Shown here piece by piece: positions 35,101 through 42,900 of a stretch of 64,000 bases of DNA (its first letter is position 1; each line of letters opens with the position of its first letter). Origin of the DNA: Anomaloglossus baeobatrachus (Eukaryota > Chordata > Amphibia > Anura > Aromobatidae); contig NC_134364.1 in assembly GCF_048569485.1 (NCBI RefSeq), positions 137,060,132 to 137,124,131 of the forward strand, in the 5' to 3' direction. The position numbers were made by a program, and so were the translations under genes. Below the pieces are notes generated by a model. It made no database searches, had not been told where the DNA came from, and saw nothing but the letters and a program-made list of their open reading frames with translations.

Positions 35101-37801
35101 TTGCCATTATTTATGGACTGGCACGGATGTGGCACCCCCTAGGAAAAACTTTTGCAAATATTTTTTTCTGAGGAAGTTTTCTTCTCTTATTTGGACAACT
35201 ACCCTCATTAACAATTTATTTTAATTTTCTAATATTTGTGATCGCCACCGGCCGGGGCCCCACGAGTATTCATTTTACAATTTATAATTAATAATCTTGA
35301 TTATGCTTCTTAATGTTTGTATATACACCTTGTTTTTTGTTTGACCTTTGTAGAAATTTGCGGTTAGTATTAAAATATTATTTAATCTTACTATTCAGCG
35401 CTGGTTTTTGAGATCTTCTATATATAGAAAAATCTCAGTTATTTTTATTGTTTGTATCCAGGCAATTTGTGGGGGTTTTTTACCAGCTGCAGGATTTAAA
35501 GTAAGTCTGAGTCAAGCGCTCACTTTTGTCTGAGGACATTTTTTCAACTCTGTTATTTTCACCATTTCTCATTTCCAGAAAATAAATACAGAATTTATTG
35601 CTGGAAATTCGGACACGTCATCAGTGGATTATAGAATAAAGAACAATTTACACTTTACTCAGAAATAGAAAGAGAAAATCAGAAAAACTGACAATTGTGC
35701 AGCGGACTCTGAATTTTTGCCAGAGTAGTGCAGTATATTATAACATATAGTATATATACACAGTACAGATCAAAAGTTTGGACACACCTCATTCAAAGAG
35801 TTTTCTTTATTTTCATGACTCTGAAAATTGTAGATTCACATTGAAGGCATCAAAACTATGAATTATCACATGTGGAATGAAATACTTAACAAAAAAGTGT
35901 GACACAACAGAAAATATGTCTTATATTCTAGGTTCTTCAGTAGCCACCGTTTGCTTTGATTACTGCTTTGCAAAGTCTCTTGATGAGCTTCAGGAGGAAG
36001 TCACCGGAAATGGTCTTCACTTCACAGGTGTGGCCTGTCATATTTAATAAGTGGGATTTCTTGCCTTATAAATGGGGTTGGGACCATCAGTTGCGTTGTG
36101 CAGAAGTCTGGTGGATACACAGCTGATAGTCCTACTGAATAGACTGTTAGAATTTGTATTATGGCAAGAAAAAAGCAGCTGAGTAAAGAAAAACGAGTGG
36201 CCATCATTACTTTAAGAAATGAAGGTCAGTCAGTCCGAAAAATTGGGAAAACTTTGAAAGTGTCCCCAAGTGCAGTGGCAAAAACCATCAAACGCCACAA
36301 AGAAACTGGCTCACATGAGGGCCGCCCCAGGAAAGAAAGACCAAGAGTCACCTCTGCTGCGGAGGATATGTTTATCCGAGTCACCAGCCTCAGAAATCGC
36401 AGGTTAACAGCAGCTCAGATTAGAGACCAGGTCAATGGCACACAGAGTTCTAGCAGCAGACACATCTCTAGAACAACTGTTAAGAGGAGACTTTGTGCAG
36501 CAGCCTTCATGGTAAAATAACTGCTAGGAAACCACTGCTAAGGACCGGCAACAAGCAGAAGAGACTTGTTTGGGCTAAAGAACACAAGGAATGGACATTA
36601 GACCAGTGGAAATCTGTGCTGTGGTCTGATGAGTCCAAATTTTAGATCTTTGGGTCCAACCATCGTGTCTTTGTAGAAAAGGTGAACGGATGGACTCTAC
36701 ATGGCTGGTTCCACCGTGAAGCATGGAGGAGGAGGTGTGATGGTGTGGGGATGCTTTGCTAGTGACACTGTTGGGGATTTATTCAAAATTGAAGGCATGC
36801 AGAACCAGCATGGCTACCACAGCATCTTGCAGCGGCATGCTATTCCATCCGGTTTGCGTTTAGTTGGACCATCATTTATTTTTCAACAGGACAATGACCC
36901 CAAACACACCTCTAGGCTGTGTAAGGGCTATTTGACTAAGAAAGAGAGTGATAGGGTGCTACGCCAGATGACCTGGCCTCCACAGTCACCAGACCTGAAC
37001 CCAATCGAGATGTTTTGGGGTGAGCTGGACCGCAGAGTGAAGGCAAAAGGGCCAACAAGTCCTAAGCATCTCTGGAAACGCCTTCAAGACTGTTGGAAGA
37101 CCATTTCCGGTGACTACCTCTTGAAGCTCATCAAGAGAATGCCAAGAACGTGCAAAGCAGTAATCAAAGCAAAAGGTGGCTACTTTGAAGAACCTAGACT
37201 CTAAGGCTATGTGCGCACTGGGAAATGAAATTTCCTTGCGTAAATTCCGCAGGCTCTGAAAGATCTTATCACCTGCGGAAAAAATCCGCATCAAATCCGC
37301 ACCCAAATCCGCATGCGGATTGTCGCGTTTTGTTGCGGATTTGGTGCGGAATTGGTGCGGTTTTTCCGCAAGCTGTTCCCTGCGTGATTTTTACATTAGA
37401 TTAGGGAAAACCCTCAGCTACCTGCGGAAAAGTGACATGCACTTGTTTTTGCTGCGGGATTTCCGCAGCAAAACATGCAGCTGTCAAATTCTGCCTAGTG
37501 CGCACAGGATTTTTTTTCCCATAGGTTTTGCTGGTGATTCACTGCAGAGATGTTATGAACATTTTCTGCAGCGAAACATGCAGCAAATCCGCGGAAAATC
37601 CGCGGCAAAATCCGGTAAGTGCGCACATAGCCTAAGACATATTTTCTGTTGTTTCACACTTTTTTGTTAAGTATTTCATTCCACGTGTGTTAATTCATAG
37701 TTTTGATGCCTTCAGTGTGATTCTACAGTTTTCAGAGTCCTGAAAATAAAGAAAACCCCTTGAATGAGAAGATGTGTCCAAACTTTTGATCTGTACTGTG
37801 T

Positions 37802-37845
<44 letters not shown>

Positions 37846-39783
37846 CATATATATATACATATATATACACACACACATACACACACACATCTAATATATA
37901 AAGCTGTGTGTGTGTGTGTGTGTGTGTGTACTGTATGTATGTCCGCTAAAGGAATCCGCACCGTCGCATTTACAATCACAAAATTTTGCACAGACGCCTC
38001 ATGTGACTCAGGGAACATCAGACTATATTTTGCCGGGAAAATTTAACCCCGTGCTTTACAATTACTCTCCAAAAAACCTGCGTCCATTAAAGTCAATGGA
38101 GCTGGGAGCTACAGATCATTAATAGGAGCTGTGATTGGTTGCTAAAGGGAAAAGGACATTCATAGTACAGTGGAACCTTGCTTAACGAGAACCATCCGTT
38201 CTGGGAGTGGCTTGTTAATCAAGTTACTCGTTCAGCAAAGCAAGATTTCCCATAGGAAATCATTGCAATGCAGACGATCCGTTCCACAATGTGTTAAATG
38301 TCCCATCCTGGTCCCCTATTCTATCATTCCACACACAAACACATGCACATATTATATGCTCTCCTTACCTTCCGTTCCATCGCCGGTCTCCTGGGACTTG
38401 CTGTTCTCCGGTGTGGGCCGTGTATCAGGTGACCATAACAACGAGGGCGGAACTTCCTGCCAGAGAGCTGACGTCAAAGGCAGAGCCGCTTGCCTCTGAT
38501 TGGCCAGCGCGCTGCCTTTGACAAGCTGTGACAGGAACCAGGAAGTTCCTGCTTCGTTGCTATGGATGCCGATGCCTGGAGCGGAGCACTACAGGACCCA
38601 GGAGGCCGGCGATGAAACGGAAGGTACACATGTTATATGCTCACCTTACCTTCCATCGCCGGCCTCATGGTACTTGTAGTTCGCCGCGATGTACCCGGGA
38701 ACTACAAGAACCATGAGGCCGGCGGTGGAACGGAAGGTAAGGTGAGCATAATACTGTATGTGTGTGCGTGCTTGTGCATACCTGTGTGCTTGTGTGGACA
38801 GTGCAAGTGCGGGTCAGAGCGCGGTGGATGGACGGAACCGGAAGTGTGTGCAGAGAGGATTTCGCTCGTACAGCAAAGCTTTCTCGTAAAGCGGGTTACA
38901 AATTTACAGAAAGCTTTGCTTGTTAAGTGAAATTCTCGTTAAGAGGGTTACTCGTTAAGCGAGGTTCCACTGTATAAGAAGCTTATGTGTGAGGTAATAT
39001 GATGTCAGTGGGGAGATGGATAGAGAGAGACAGAGAGGGAAAGAGACAGAGAGGCAGGGAAAGAGACAGAGAGGCAGGGAAAGAGACAGAGAGGCAGGGA
39101 AAGAGACAGAGAGGCAGGGAAAGACAGAGAGAGGCAGGGAGAGGCAGGGAAAGACATAGAGAGAGACAGAGACAGGAAAAGCAACAAACAGAGAGACAGA
39201 CCAAGACAAACAGAGAGCTAGAGACATAGACAAAGACAGACACACAGAGACGTATAGAGAGAGACAGACACACAGAGACGTATAGAGAGACACAGACACA
39301 CAGAGAGACAGGCCGGGAAAGACAGAGACAGGCCGGGAAAGACAGAGACAGGCCGGGAAAGACAGAGACAGGCCGGGAAAGACAGAGACAGGCCGGGAAA
39401 GACAGAGACAGGCCGGGAAAGACAGAGACAGGCCGGGAAAGACAGAGACAGGCCGGGAAAGACAGAGACAGGCCGGGAAAGACAGAGACAGCCCGGGGAA
39501 GGAGACAGTTACTATCCCGTACAGCGCCGGGTGCTACAGCTAGTACAATATATACACGCACACATAGACACACACAGATATTTACAAACACGTACACTTT
39601 ATACACACACACATATATATATAAAATGTACCCACACACACGTATACATATACACACACACACTATATACATACACCCCGCCCCGGGGTCACCCCCTCTC
39701 ACCAGCACGGTCAGGCAGTCCACGTCCACGCTCGGGAGACCCCAGTCTCCTTTCCAGCAATACAGCTCCATGGGCGCCGCCAT
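10966..39783 (-). CDS. mtx1: metaxin 1, seven-exon gene (full coding span)
   Basis: Metaxin 1 is an outer mitochondrial membrane protein that works with metaxin 2 and the SAM complex in beta-barrel import and is found in mitochondrial bridging and transport complexes (established). The exons (39703-39783, 22427-22579, 12828-12920, 12565-12747, 11497-11573, 11264-11418, 10966-11183) join in phase to 960 nt, 319 residues; human MTX1 is 317. The N-terminus [10 protein letters not shown] matches the family. A thioredoxin/GST-N-like domain (about 1-110) includes [13 protein letters not shown], and a GST-C-like domain follows (about 110-248) with [15 protein letters not shown] and QFFFGDS. A tail-anchor helix at about 276-298 follows KRRNQ, and the tail is EEEEEE. 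The helix and HKISNPW favour MTX1 over MTX3. The start has -3 G and +4 G. The gene spans 28.8 kb because introns 1, 2 and 4 are filled with repeats. No break was seen in any exon or splice site. Confidence 0.97.
11264..11418 (-). CDS. mtx1: mtx1 exon 6
   Basis: 155 nt completing the split serine and encoding [20 protein letters not shown] and on to [13 protein letters not shown], with one base of a split glutamate codon. Acceptor CCCTGCAG, donor GTGGGT. Intron 5 is 78 bp. Confidence 0.95.
11497..11573 (-). CDS. mtx1: mtx1 exon 5
   Basis: 77 nt, encoding [20 protein letters not shown] then FFFGD plus two bases of a split serine codon. Acceptor CCCCTCAG, strong donor GTAAGT. FFFGD is the conserved GST-C-like motif of metaxins. 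Confidence 0.95.
11691..12564 (-). repeat. exon-4/intron-4 junction minisatellite (decoy 5' splice sites)
   Basis: Most of intron 4 (11574-12564) is about 18 tandem copies of a ~50-bp unit. Read on the mtx1 sense strand, a unit contains GAGGATGACGAGAGCGCCGA, then GAAACAG, then GT, which is a copy of the end of exon 4 and its donor. About ten copies keep AACAGGT, several as CAG|GTACGG. The long plus-strand frames through here (for example 11745-12530) are repeat translations. Confidence 0.88.
12565..12747 (-). CDS. mtx1: mtx1 exon 4 (residues 110-170)
   Basis: 183 nt, beginning [20 protein letters not shown], through FPLNFFIP, ending EDDETAEKQ. Acceptor CCCTAACAG; donor CAG|GTGTGG is a weak match to the vertebrate consensus. 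The last ~27 nt of the exon and its donor have been copied about 18 times in tandem into intron 4 (separate entry). Confidence 0.95.
12828..12920 (-). CDS. mtx1: mtx1 exon 3 (residues 79-109)
   Basis: 93 nt, encoding [19 protein letters not shown] followed by [12 protein letters not shown], the family hallmark at the start of the C-terminal domain. Acceptor TGTCCTTAG and donor GTGAGT; phase 0 at both ends. Confidence 0.96.
12955..14060. repeat. 31-32-bp minisatellite in mtx1 intron 2, upstream-coordinate part
   Basis: About 33 copies of a unit with CATACAGTACAGACATTGCT followed by GCCCCTCCCCCC. Copies at 12955-13190 are diverged; 13190-14050 are almost identical and vary mainly in C-run length. 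The unit is cognate with the array at 16118-22415, so both are one minisatellite interrupted by the insertion at about 14068-16117. All long frames here, on both strands, are repeat artefacts. Confidence 0.93.
14068..16117 (+). mobile_element. solo-LTR-like fossil inserted in the intron-2 array
   Basis: Non-array sequence beginning TGTGGCACCC and ending near GTTGGGCA, so bounded TG...CA. Its ends resemble those of the LTR at 56759-57901: a TGTGGC start, a GGTGGCGTCAC phrase about 150 bp from the end, then CCCCGGACTCGTCCGGCCC-type sequence. No internal coding region is present, and half its length is an 85-bp array. I found no convincing target duplication, so ends and family (LTR class) are inferred. 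It appears old. Confidence 0.5.
14529..15552. repeat. 85-bp tandem repeat inside the LTR-like fossil
   Basis: About 12 copies of an 84-87-bp unit containing GACCGCAGCGGAGTTAGTGG and TTCATTACGCCTGCTATACA. Some copies carry a TCTCATCACC variant. It explains why this LTR-like sequence is about twice the usual length. Confidence 0.9.
16118..22415. repeat. 34-bp minisatellite in mtx1 intron 2, about 185 copies
   Basis: Consensus CTCCATGCCCTACAGACACC followed by CCAGCCCCCCTCCC. The left two-thirds contain a repeated multi-unit block with TCCAATCCAATCCATGCACT markers; 20030-22070 is nearly homogeneous. The unit is not a multiple of three and has no stop in any plus frame, so all three plus frames stay open for over 2,000 codons. 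On the mtx1 sense strand each unit has four G-runs of three or more. The array stops about 12 nt from the exon-2 donor. Confidence 0.95.
22427..22579 (-). CDS. mtx1: mtx1 exon 2 (residues 28-78)
   Basis: Acceptor TTGTTTCAG precedes [19 protein letters not shown]; the exon ends in HLRKQ followed by donor GTGAGC. It is 153 nt with both boundaries in phase 0. This is the most conserved stretch of the metaxin N-terminal domain. A 34-bp minisatellite begins about 12 nt after the donor. Confidence 0.96.
22580..23190. other. intron 1 sequence next to exon 2, no element recognised
   Basis: Apparently unique intronic sequence containing the exon-2 polypyrimidine tract and a run of 16 C at 22986-23001. 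The C-run is followed by GCAAACATCGC, which resembles one unit of the intron-2 minisatellite. No gene or transposon is visible. Confidence 0.5.
23215..26120. repeat. 31-bp minisatellite in mtx1 intron 1, about 93 copies
   Basis: Unit GGAAAACACACGGACGCTGA then GCCGCCGACCA, with a common C/A switch (GACCAGG or GAACAGG). Shortened units (ACATACACCGAACAGG, ACACCCGCCGAACAGG) recur together with a CATACTGACGCTGAGCCACC unit, marking a higher-order block repeated across 24030-26080. The minus-strand frames of up to 1,070 codons are artefacts of a stop-free 31-bp unit. Confidence 0.95.
26185..27077 (+). pseudogene. Tc1-like transposon B fragment, truncated transposase
   Basis: Starts GTGGGTACGGAAAGTATTCA, the end of a second Tc1 family, followed by its leader and a degraded transposase reading to [17 protein letters not shown] at 27075. 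It then joins the transposon-A sequence abruptly. The right end and the last third of the transposase are absent, so this is a truncated copy fused to transposon A. Several frameshifts. Confidence 0.7.
27078..27709. repeat. inverted duplication (hairpin) in transposon A
   Basis: 27078-27310 is the reverse complement, with few mismatches, of 27488-27709. Both cover the same transposase segment (the part ending in the DDE-domain QDNA and SPDLNP region). The ~177-bp loop carries further antisense transposase. Any transcript through it could fold into a ~225-bp stem. Confidence 0.8.
28476..28562 (+). ncRNA. type I hammerhead-like ribozyme motif
   Basis: Stem I: 28476-28499 pairs with 28540-28562 (22 pairs, one bulged G, one G-T). 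Core: TTGAGGA at 28500-28506 where the consensus is CUGANGA; GAAA at 28528-28531; GTC at 28537-28539 before the expected cleavage. Stem II is GGGGG/CCCCC around a 10-nt loop; stem III is a minimal CGCGCG turn, as in Penelope-type hammerheads. One core position departs from consensus and one A is unpaired near stem II, so activity is doubtful. Confidence 0.6.
28631..34701 (-). mobile_element. DIRS-type tyrosine-recombinase retroelement (fossil)
   Basis: Element of about 6.1 kb, coding on the minus strand. Inverted terminal repeats lie at 28632-28815 and 34554-34701. An internal complementary region at about 28965-29065 joins the complements of the two outer ends, the hallmark of DIRS elements. 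Parts in coding order: Gag-like region (about 33580-31945), reverse transcriptase with YLDD and RNase H (about 32197-30140), overlapping tyrosine recombinase (about 30150-29120) with R...HSTR...W...KHY features. No target duplication, as expected. Largely preserved, with perhaps one or two breaks; moderately young. It sits in the Penelope-like element. Confidence 0.88.
36161..37204 (+). pseudogene. Tc1 transposase pseudogene
   Basis: The N-terminal part (36161-36520) starts [20 protein letters not shown] and has the paired-like HTH and a GRPRK linker; it ends at a stop after about 119 codons. The DDE part resumes with VLWSDESKF (first D), has an in-frame TAG shortly after and a frameshift near 36690. 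It then reads 36701-37204 with QQDNDPKHT (second D) and [15 protein letters not shown] (E), ending FEEPRL. The catalytic triad is recognisable but the gene cannot make a full transposase. Confidence 0.9.
37205..37632. mobile_element. Harbinger-like MITE in Tc1 transposon C
   Basis: 428-bp non-coding element with ends GGCTATGTGCGCAC and the inverse GTGCGCACATAGCC, flanked by 3-bp TAA duplications (37202-37204 and 37633-37635). The interior is full of CCGCA/TGCGG repeats. The target TAA is the stop codon of the Tc1 transposase, so the insertion left the reading frame end intact. Superfamily is inferred from the 3-bp TWA duplication. Confidence 0.82.
37803..37889. repeat. TA/CA microsatellite
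   Basis: Runs of AT then AC dinucleotides between the Tc1 end and the Helitron start. Confidence 0.9.
38168..38972. mobile_element. 805-bp MITE with TA target duplication
   Basis: Ends CAGTGGAACCTTGCTTAACG and inverse CGTTAAGCGAGGTTCCACTG, flanked by TA (38166-38167 and 38973-38974), so mariner/Tc1-type. Non-coding. It contains a long imperfect palindrome at 38636-38750 (TATGCTCACCTTACCTTCC pairing with its complement). Confidence 0.85.
39010..39495. repeat. GA-rich tandem repeats at the Helitron 3' end
   Basis: AGAGACAGAGAGGCAGGGAA-type units followed by about ten perfect 20-bp GACAGAGACAGGCCGGGAAA units (39305-39490). Expansion in the 3' part of this Helitron family. Confidence 0.9.
39544..39680. 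repeat. CA-rich simple sequence in intron 1
   Basis: Imperfect CA/TA dinucleotide stretch between the Helitron and the exon-1 donor. Confidence 0.8.
39703..39783 (-). CDS. mtx1: mtx1 exon 1 (residues 1-27)
   Basis: Encodes [20 protein letters not shown] and the next seven residues, ending on a complete codon (phase 0) followed by donor GTGAG. It is 17.1 kb from exon 2 and lies just inside simple CA-rich sequence. The first methionine matches the conserved MAAPMEL start; upstream in-frame codons up to 39819 contain no ATG. Confidence 0.95.
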
Positions 39784-39798
39784 CTCTGAGCACTTTCG

Positions 39799-39840
39799 TC
39801 CCGCCCACTGCTGGGTCACGTGTCACTGATCACGTGATGC
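39799..39840 (-). promoter_or_regulatory. mtx1: mtx1 promoter-proximal GC box and twin E-boxes
   Basis: Upstream of the mtx1 start are CCCGCCC (39800-39806) and two perfect CACGTG boxes 14 bp apart (39817-39822 and 39831-39836), the second as TCACGTGA. No TATA box is seen. Such sites suit USF or MITF/TFEB-class factors (family knowledge); occupancy is inferred. The first, GTCACGTGTC, is one base from the lysosomal CLEAR consensus. Confidence 0.5.
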
Positions 39841-39948
39841 GCGGGGAAGGGGAACGTATCAATGTGCTGGTTGCGATGCGTCGGATGTGGCAGTTTTTAC
39901 ATATTCCGAGGCCGTGTGTACTGCTAACTGTCATATGATGGCAGAAGG

Positions 39949-42900
39949 ATTAGATACTGAGTATCACACAGGAGGATTAGATACACGGTACACGTGTATC
40001 TAATCACATTAGTATTATATAGACAGTACATAGCATCACAGGAATATTAGATACACAGTACCCAGTATAACACATTAGGATTAGATACACGGTACACAGT
40101 ATCACACATGAATATTAAATACACGGTACACAGTATCACACAGGAATATTAAATACACGGTACACAGTATCACACATGAATATTAGATACACAGTACACA
40201 GTATCACACAGGAATATTAGATACATGGTACACAGTATCACACATGAATATTAAATACACGGTACACAGTATCACACATGAATATTAGATACACAGTACA
40301 CAGTATCACACATGAATATTAAATACACGGTACACAGTATCACACAGGAATATTAGATACATGGTACACAGTATCACACATGAATATTAAATACACGGTA
40401 CACAGTATCACACATGAATATTAAATACACGGTACACAGTATCAAACAGGAATATTAGATACATGGTACACAGTATCACACATGAATATTAAATACACAG
40501 TACACAGTATCACACAGGAATATTAGATACATGGTACACAGTATCACACATGAATATTAAATGCACAGTACACAGTATCACACATGAATATTAAATACAC
40601 GGTACACAGTATCACACAGGAATATTAGATACATGGTACACCGTATCACACATGAATATTAAATACACAGTACACAGTATCACAGGAATATTAGATACAT
40701 GGTACACAGTATCACACATGAATATTAAATACACGGTACACAGTATCACACAGGAATATTAGATACATGGTACACAGTATCACACATGAATATTAAATGC
40801 ACAATACACAGTATCACACATGAATATTAAATACACGGTACACAGTATCACACAGGTATATTAGATACATGGTACACAGTATCACACATGAATATTAAAT
40901 ACATGGTACACAGTATCACACATGAATATTAAATACACGGTACACAGTATCAAACAGGAATATTAGATACGTGGTACACAGTATCACACAGGAGGATTGG
41001 ATACACGGTACACGTGTATCTAATCACATTAGTATTATATAGACAGTACATAGCATCACAGGAATATTAGATACACAGTACCCAGTATAACACATTAGGA
41101 TTAGATACACGGTACACAGTATCACACATGAATATTAAATACACGGTACACAGTATCACACAGGAATATTAGATACATGGTACACCGTATCACACATGAA
41201 TATTAAATACACGGTACACAGTATCACACATGAATATTAGATACACAGTACACAGTATCACACATGAATATTAAATACACGGTACACAGTATCACACAGG
41301 AATATTAGATACATGGTACACAGTATCACACATGAATATTAAATACACGGTACACAGTATCACACATGAATATTAAATACACGGTACACAGTATCACACA
41401 TGAATATTAAATACACGGTACACAGTATCAAACAGGAATATTAGATACATGGTACACAGTATCACACATGAATATTAAATACACAGTACACAGTATCACA
41501 CAGGAATATTAGATACATGGTACACAGTATCACACATGAATATTAAATGCACAGTACACAGTATCACACATGAATATTAAATACACGGTACACAGTATCA
41601 CACAGGAATATTAGATACATGGTACACCGTATCACACATGAATATTAAATACACAGTACACAGTATCACAGGAATATTAGATACATGGTACACAGTATCA
41701 CACATGAATATTAAATACACGGTACACAGTATCACACAGGAATATTAGATACATGGTACACAGTATCACACATGAATATTAAATGCACAATACACAGTAT
41801 CACACATGAATATTAAATACACGGTACACAGTATCACACAGGTATATTAGATACATGGTACACAGTATCACACATGAATATTAAATACATGGTACACAGT
41901 ATCACACATGAATATTAAATACACGGTACACAGTATCAAACAGGAATATTAGATACGTGGTACACAGTATCACACAGGAGGATTGGATACACGGTACACG
42001 TGTATCTAATCACATTAGTATTATATAGACAGTACATAGCATCACAGGAATATTAGATACACAGTACCCAGTATAACACATTAGGATTAGATACACGGTA
42101 CACAGTATCACACAGGAATATTAGATACATGGTACACCGTATCACACATGAATATTAAATACACGGTACACAGTATCACACATGAATATTAGATACACAG
42201 TACACAGTATCACACATGAATATTAAATACACGGTACACAGTATCACACAGGAATATTAGATACATGGTACACAGTATCACACATGAATATTAAATACAC
42301 GGTACACAGTATCACACATGAATATTAAATACACGGTACACAGTATCACACATGAATATTAAATACACGGTACACAGTATCAAACAGGAATATTAGATAC
42401 ATGGTACACAGTATCACACATGAATATTAAATACACAGTACACAGTATCACACAGGAATATTAGATACATGGTACACAGTATCACACATGAATATTAAAT
42501 GCACAGTACACAGTATCACACATGAATATTAAATACACGGTACACAGTATCACACAGGAATATTAGATACATGGTACACCGTATCACACATGAATATTAA
42601 ATACACAGTACACAGTATCACAGGAATATTAGATACATGGTACACAGTATCACACATGAATATTAAATACACGGTACACAGTATCACACAGGAATATTAG
42701 ATACATGGTACACAGTATCACACATGAATATTAAATGCACAATACACAGTATCACACATGAATATTAAATACACGGTACACAGTATCACACAGGTATATT
42801 AGATACATGGTACACAGTATCACACATGAATATTAAATACATGGTACACAGTATCACACATGAATATTAAATACACGGTACACAGTATCAAACAGGAATA

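Larger units (their letters stand above)
28018..35548. mobile_element. Penelope-like or foldback element with 460-bp inverted arms, interrupted by DIRS
   Basis: A 14-bp direct repeat TCTGTTATTTTCAC (28004-28017 and 35549-35562) brackets the insertion in transposon A. Inside, 28018-28476 and 34991-35449 are inverted arms of about 460 bp and almost identical. Next to the left arm is a hammerhead-like motif; such ribozymes are characteristic of Penelope-like elements. No reverse transcriptase of its own remains, only about 1.4 kb of non-coding sequence once the DIRS insertion is excluded. The family is inferred from target duplication, arms and ribozyme; a foldback DNA element is the alternative. 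Confidence 0.6.
26128..35727. mobile_element. Tc1-like DNA transposon A, rearranged and split by nested insertions
   Basis: Left end CTCTGGCAAAAATTAAGAGA and right end (inverted) CTCTGGCAAAAATTCAGAG, with matching TTGTCAGTTTTTCT subterminal sequence, are terminal inverted repeats of a Tc1 family common in frogs. A transposase remnant at 27481-27850 still reads like the family (ending [20 protein letters not shown] in one frame) but is frameshifted. 27078-27480 holds an inverted copy of the transposase middle. Most of the span is later insertion: a Penelope-like element at 28018-35548 with a DIRS element inside it. Non-functional. Confidence 0.8.
35759..37800 (+). mobile_element. Tc1-like DNA transposon C carrying a MITE
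   Basis: Inverted ends CACAGTACAGATCAAAAGTT and its complement close the element, preceded by TA. Without the internal MITE it is about 1.6 kb, the normal Tc1 length. It encodes a degraded transposase (36161-37204). The subterminal repeats (TTCAAAGAGTTTTCTTTATT and inverse) show a few mismatches, so it is an old, inactive copy. Confidence 0.92.
37890..39543 (+). mobile_element. non-autonomous Helitron carrying a MITE
   Basis: Begins TCTAATATATAAAGCTGTGT and ends CTAG after a short hairpin (CCCGTACAGCGCCGGG), inserted between A and T without target duplication: the Helitron signature. It encodes no Rep-helicase. Contents: a GT microsatellite, a conserved ~200-bp block (37930-38165), an inserted MITE (38168-38972), and GA-rich tandem repeats (39010-39490). 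Confidence 0.85.

Noticed and set aside
10966-39783. Assignment to metaxin 3 instead of metaxin 1
   Set aside because: HKISNPW, the KRRNQ-preceded tail anchor and the acidic C-terminus match MTX1; MTX3 lacks this tail.
38983-39819. 278-codon minus frame beginning upstream of mtx1 exon 1 and running through intron 1
   Set aside because: Only the 27 codons of exon 1 are homologous to metaxin; the rest reads simple repeats and Helitron after a good GTGAG donor. Its first codon is GTG, not ATG.
39840-39960. Possible first exon of a divergent thbs3
   Set aside because: No signal peptide or thrombospondin-like sequence in the plus frames, and satellite begins at once.
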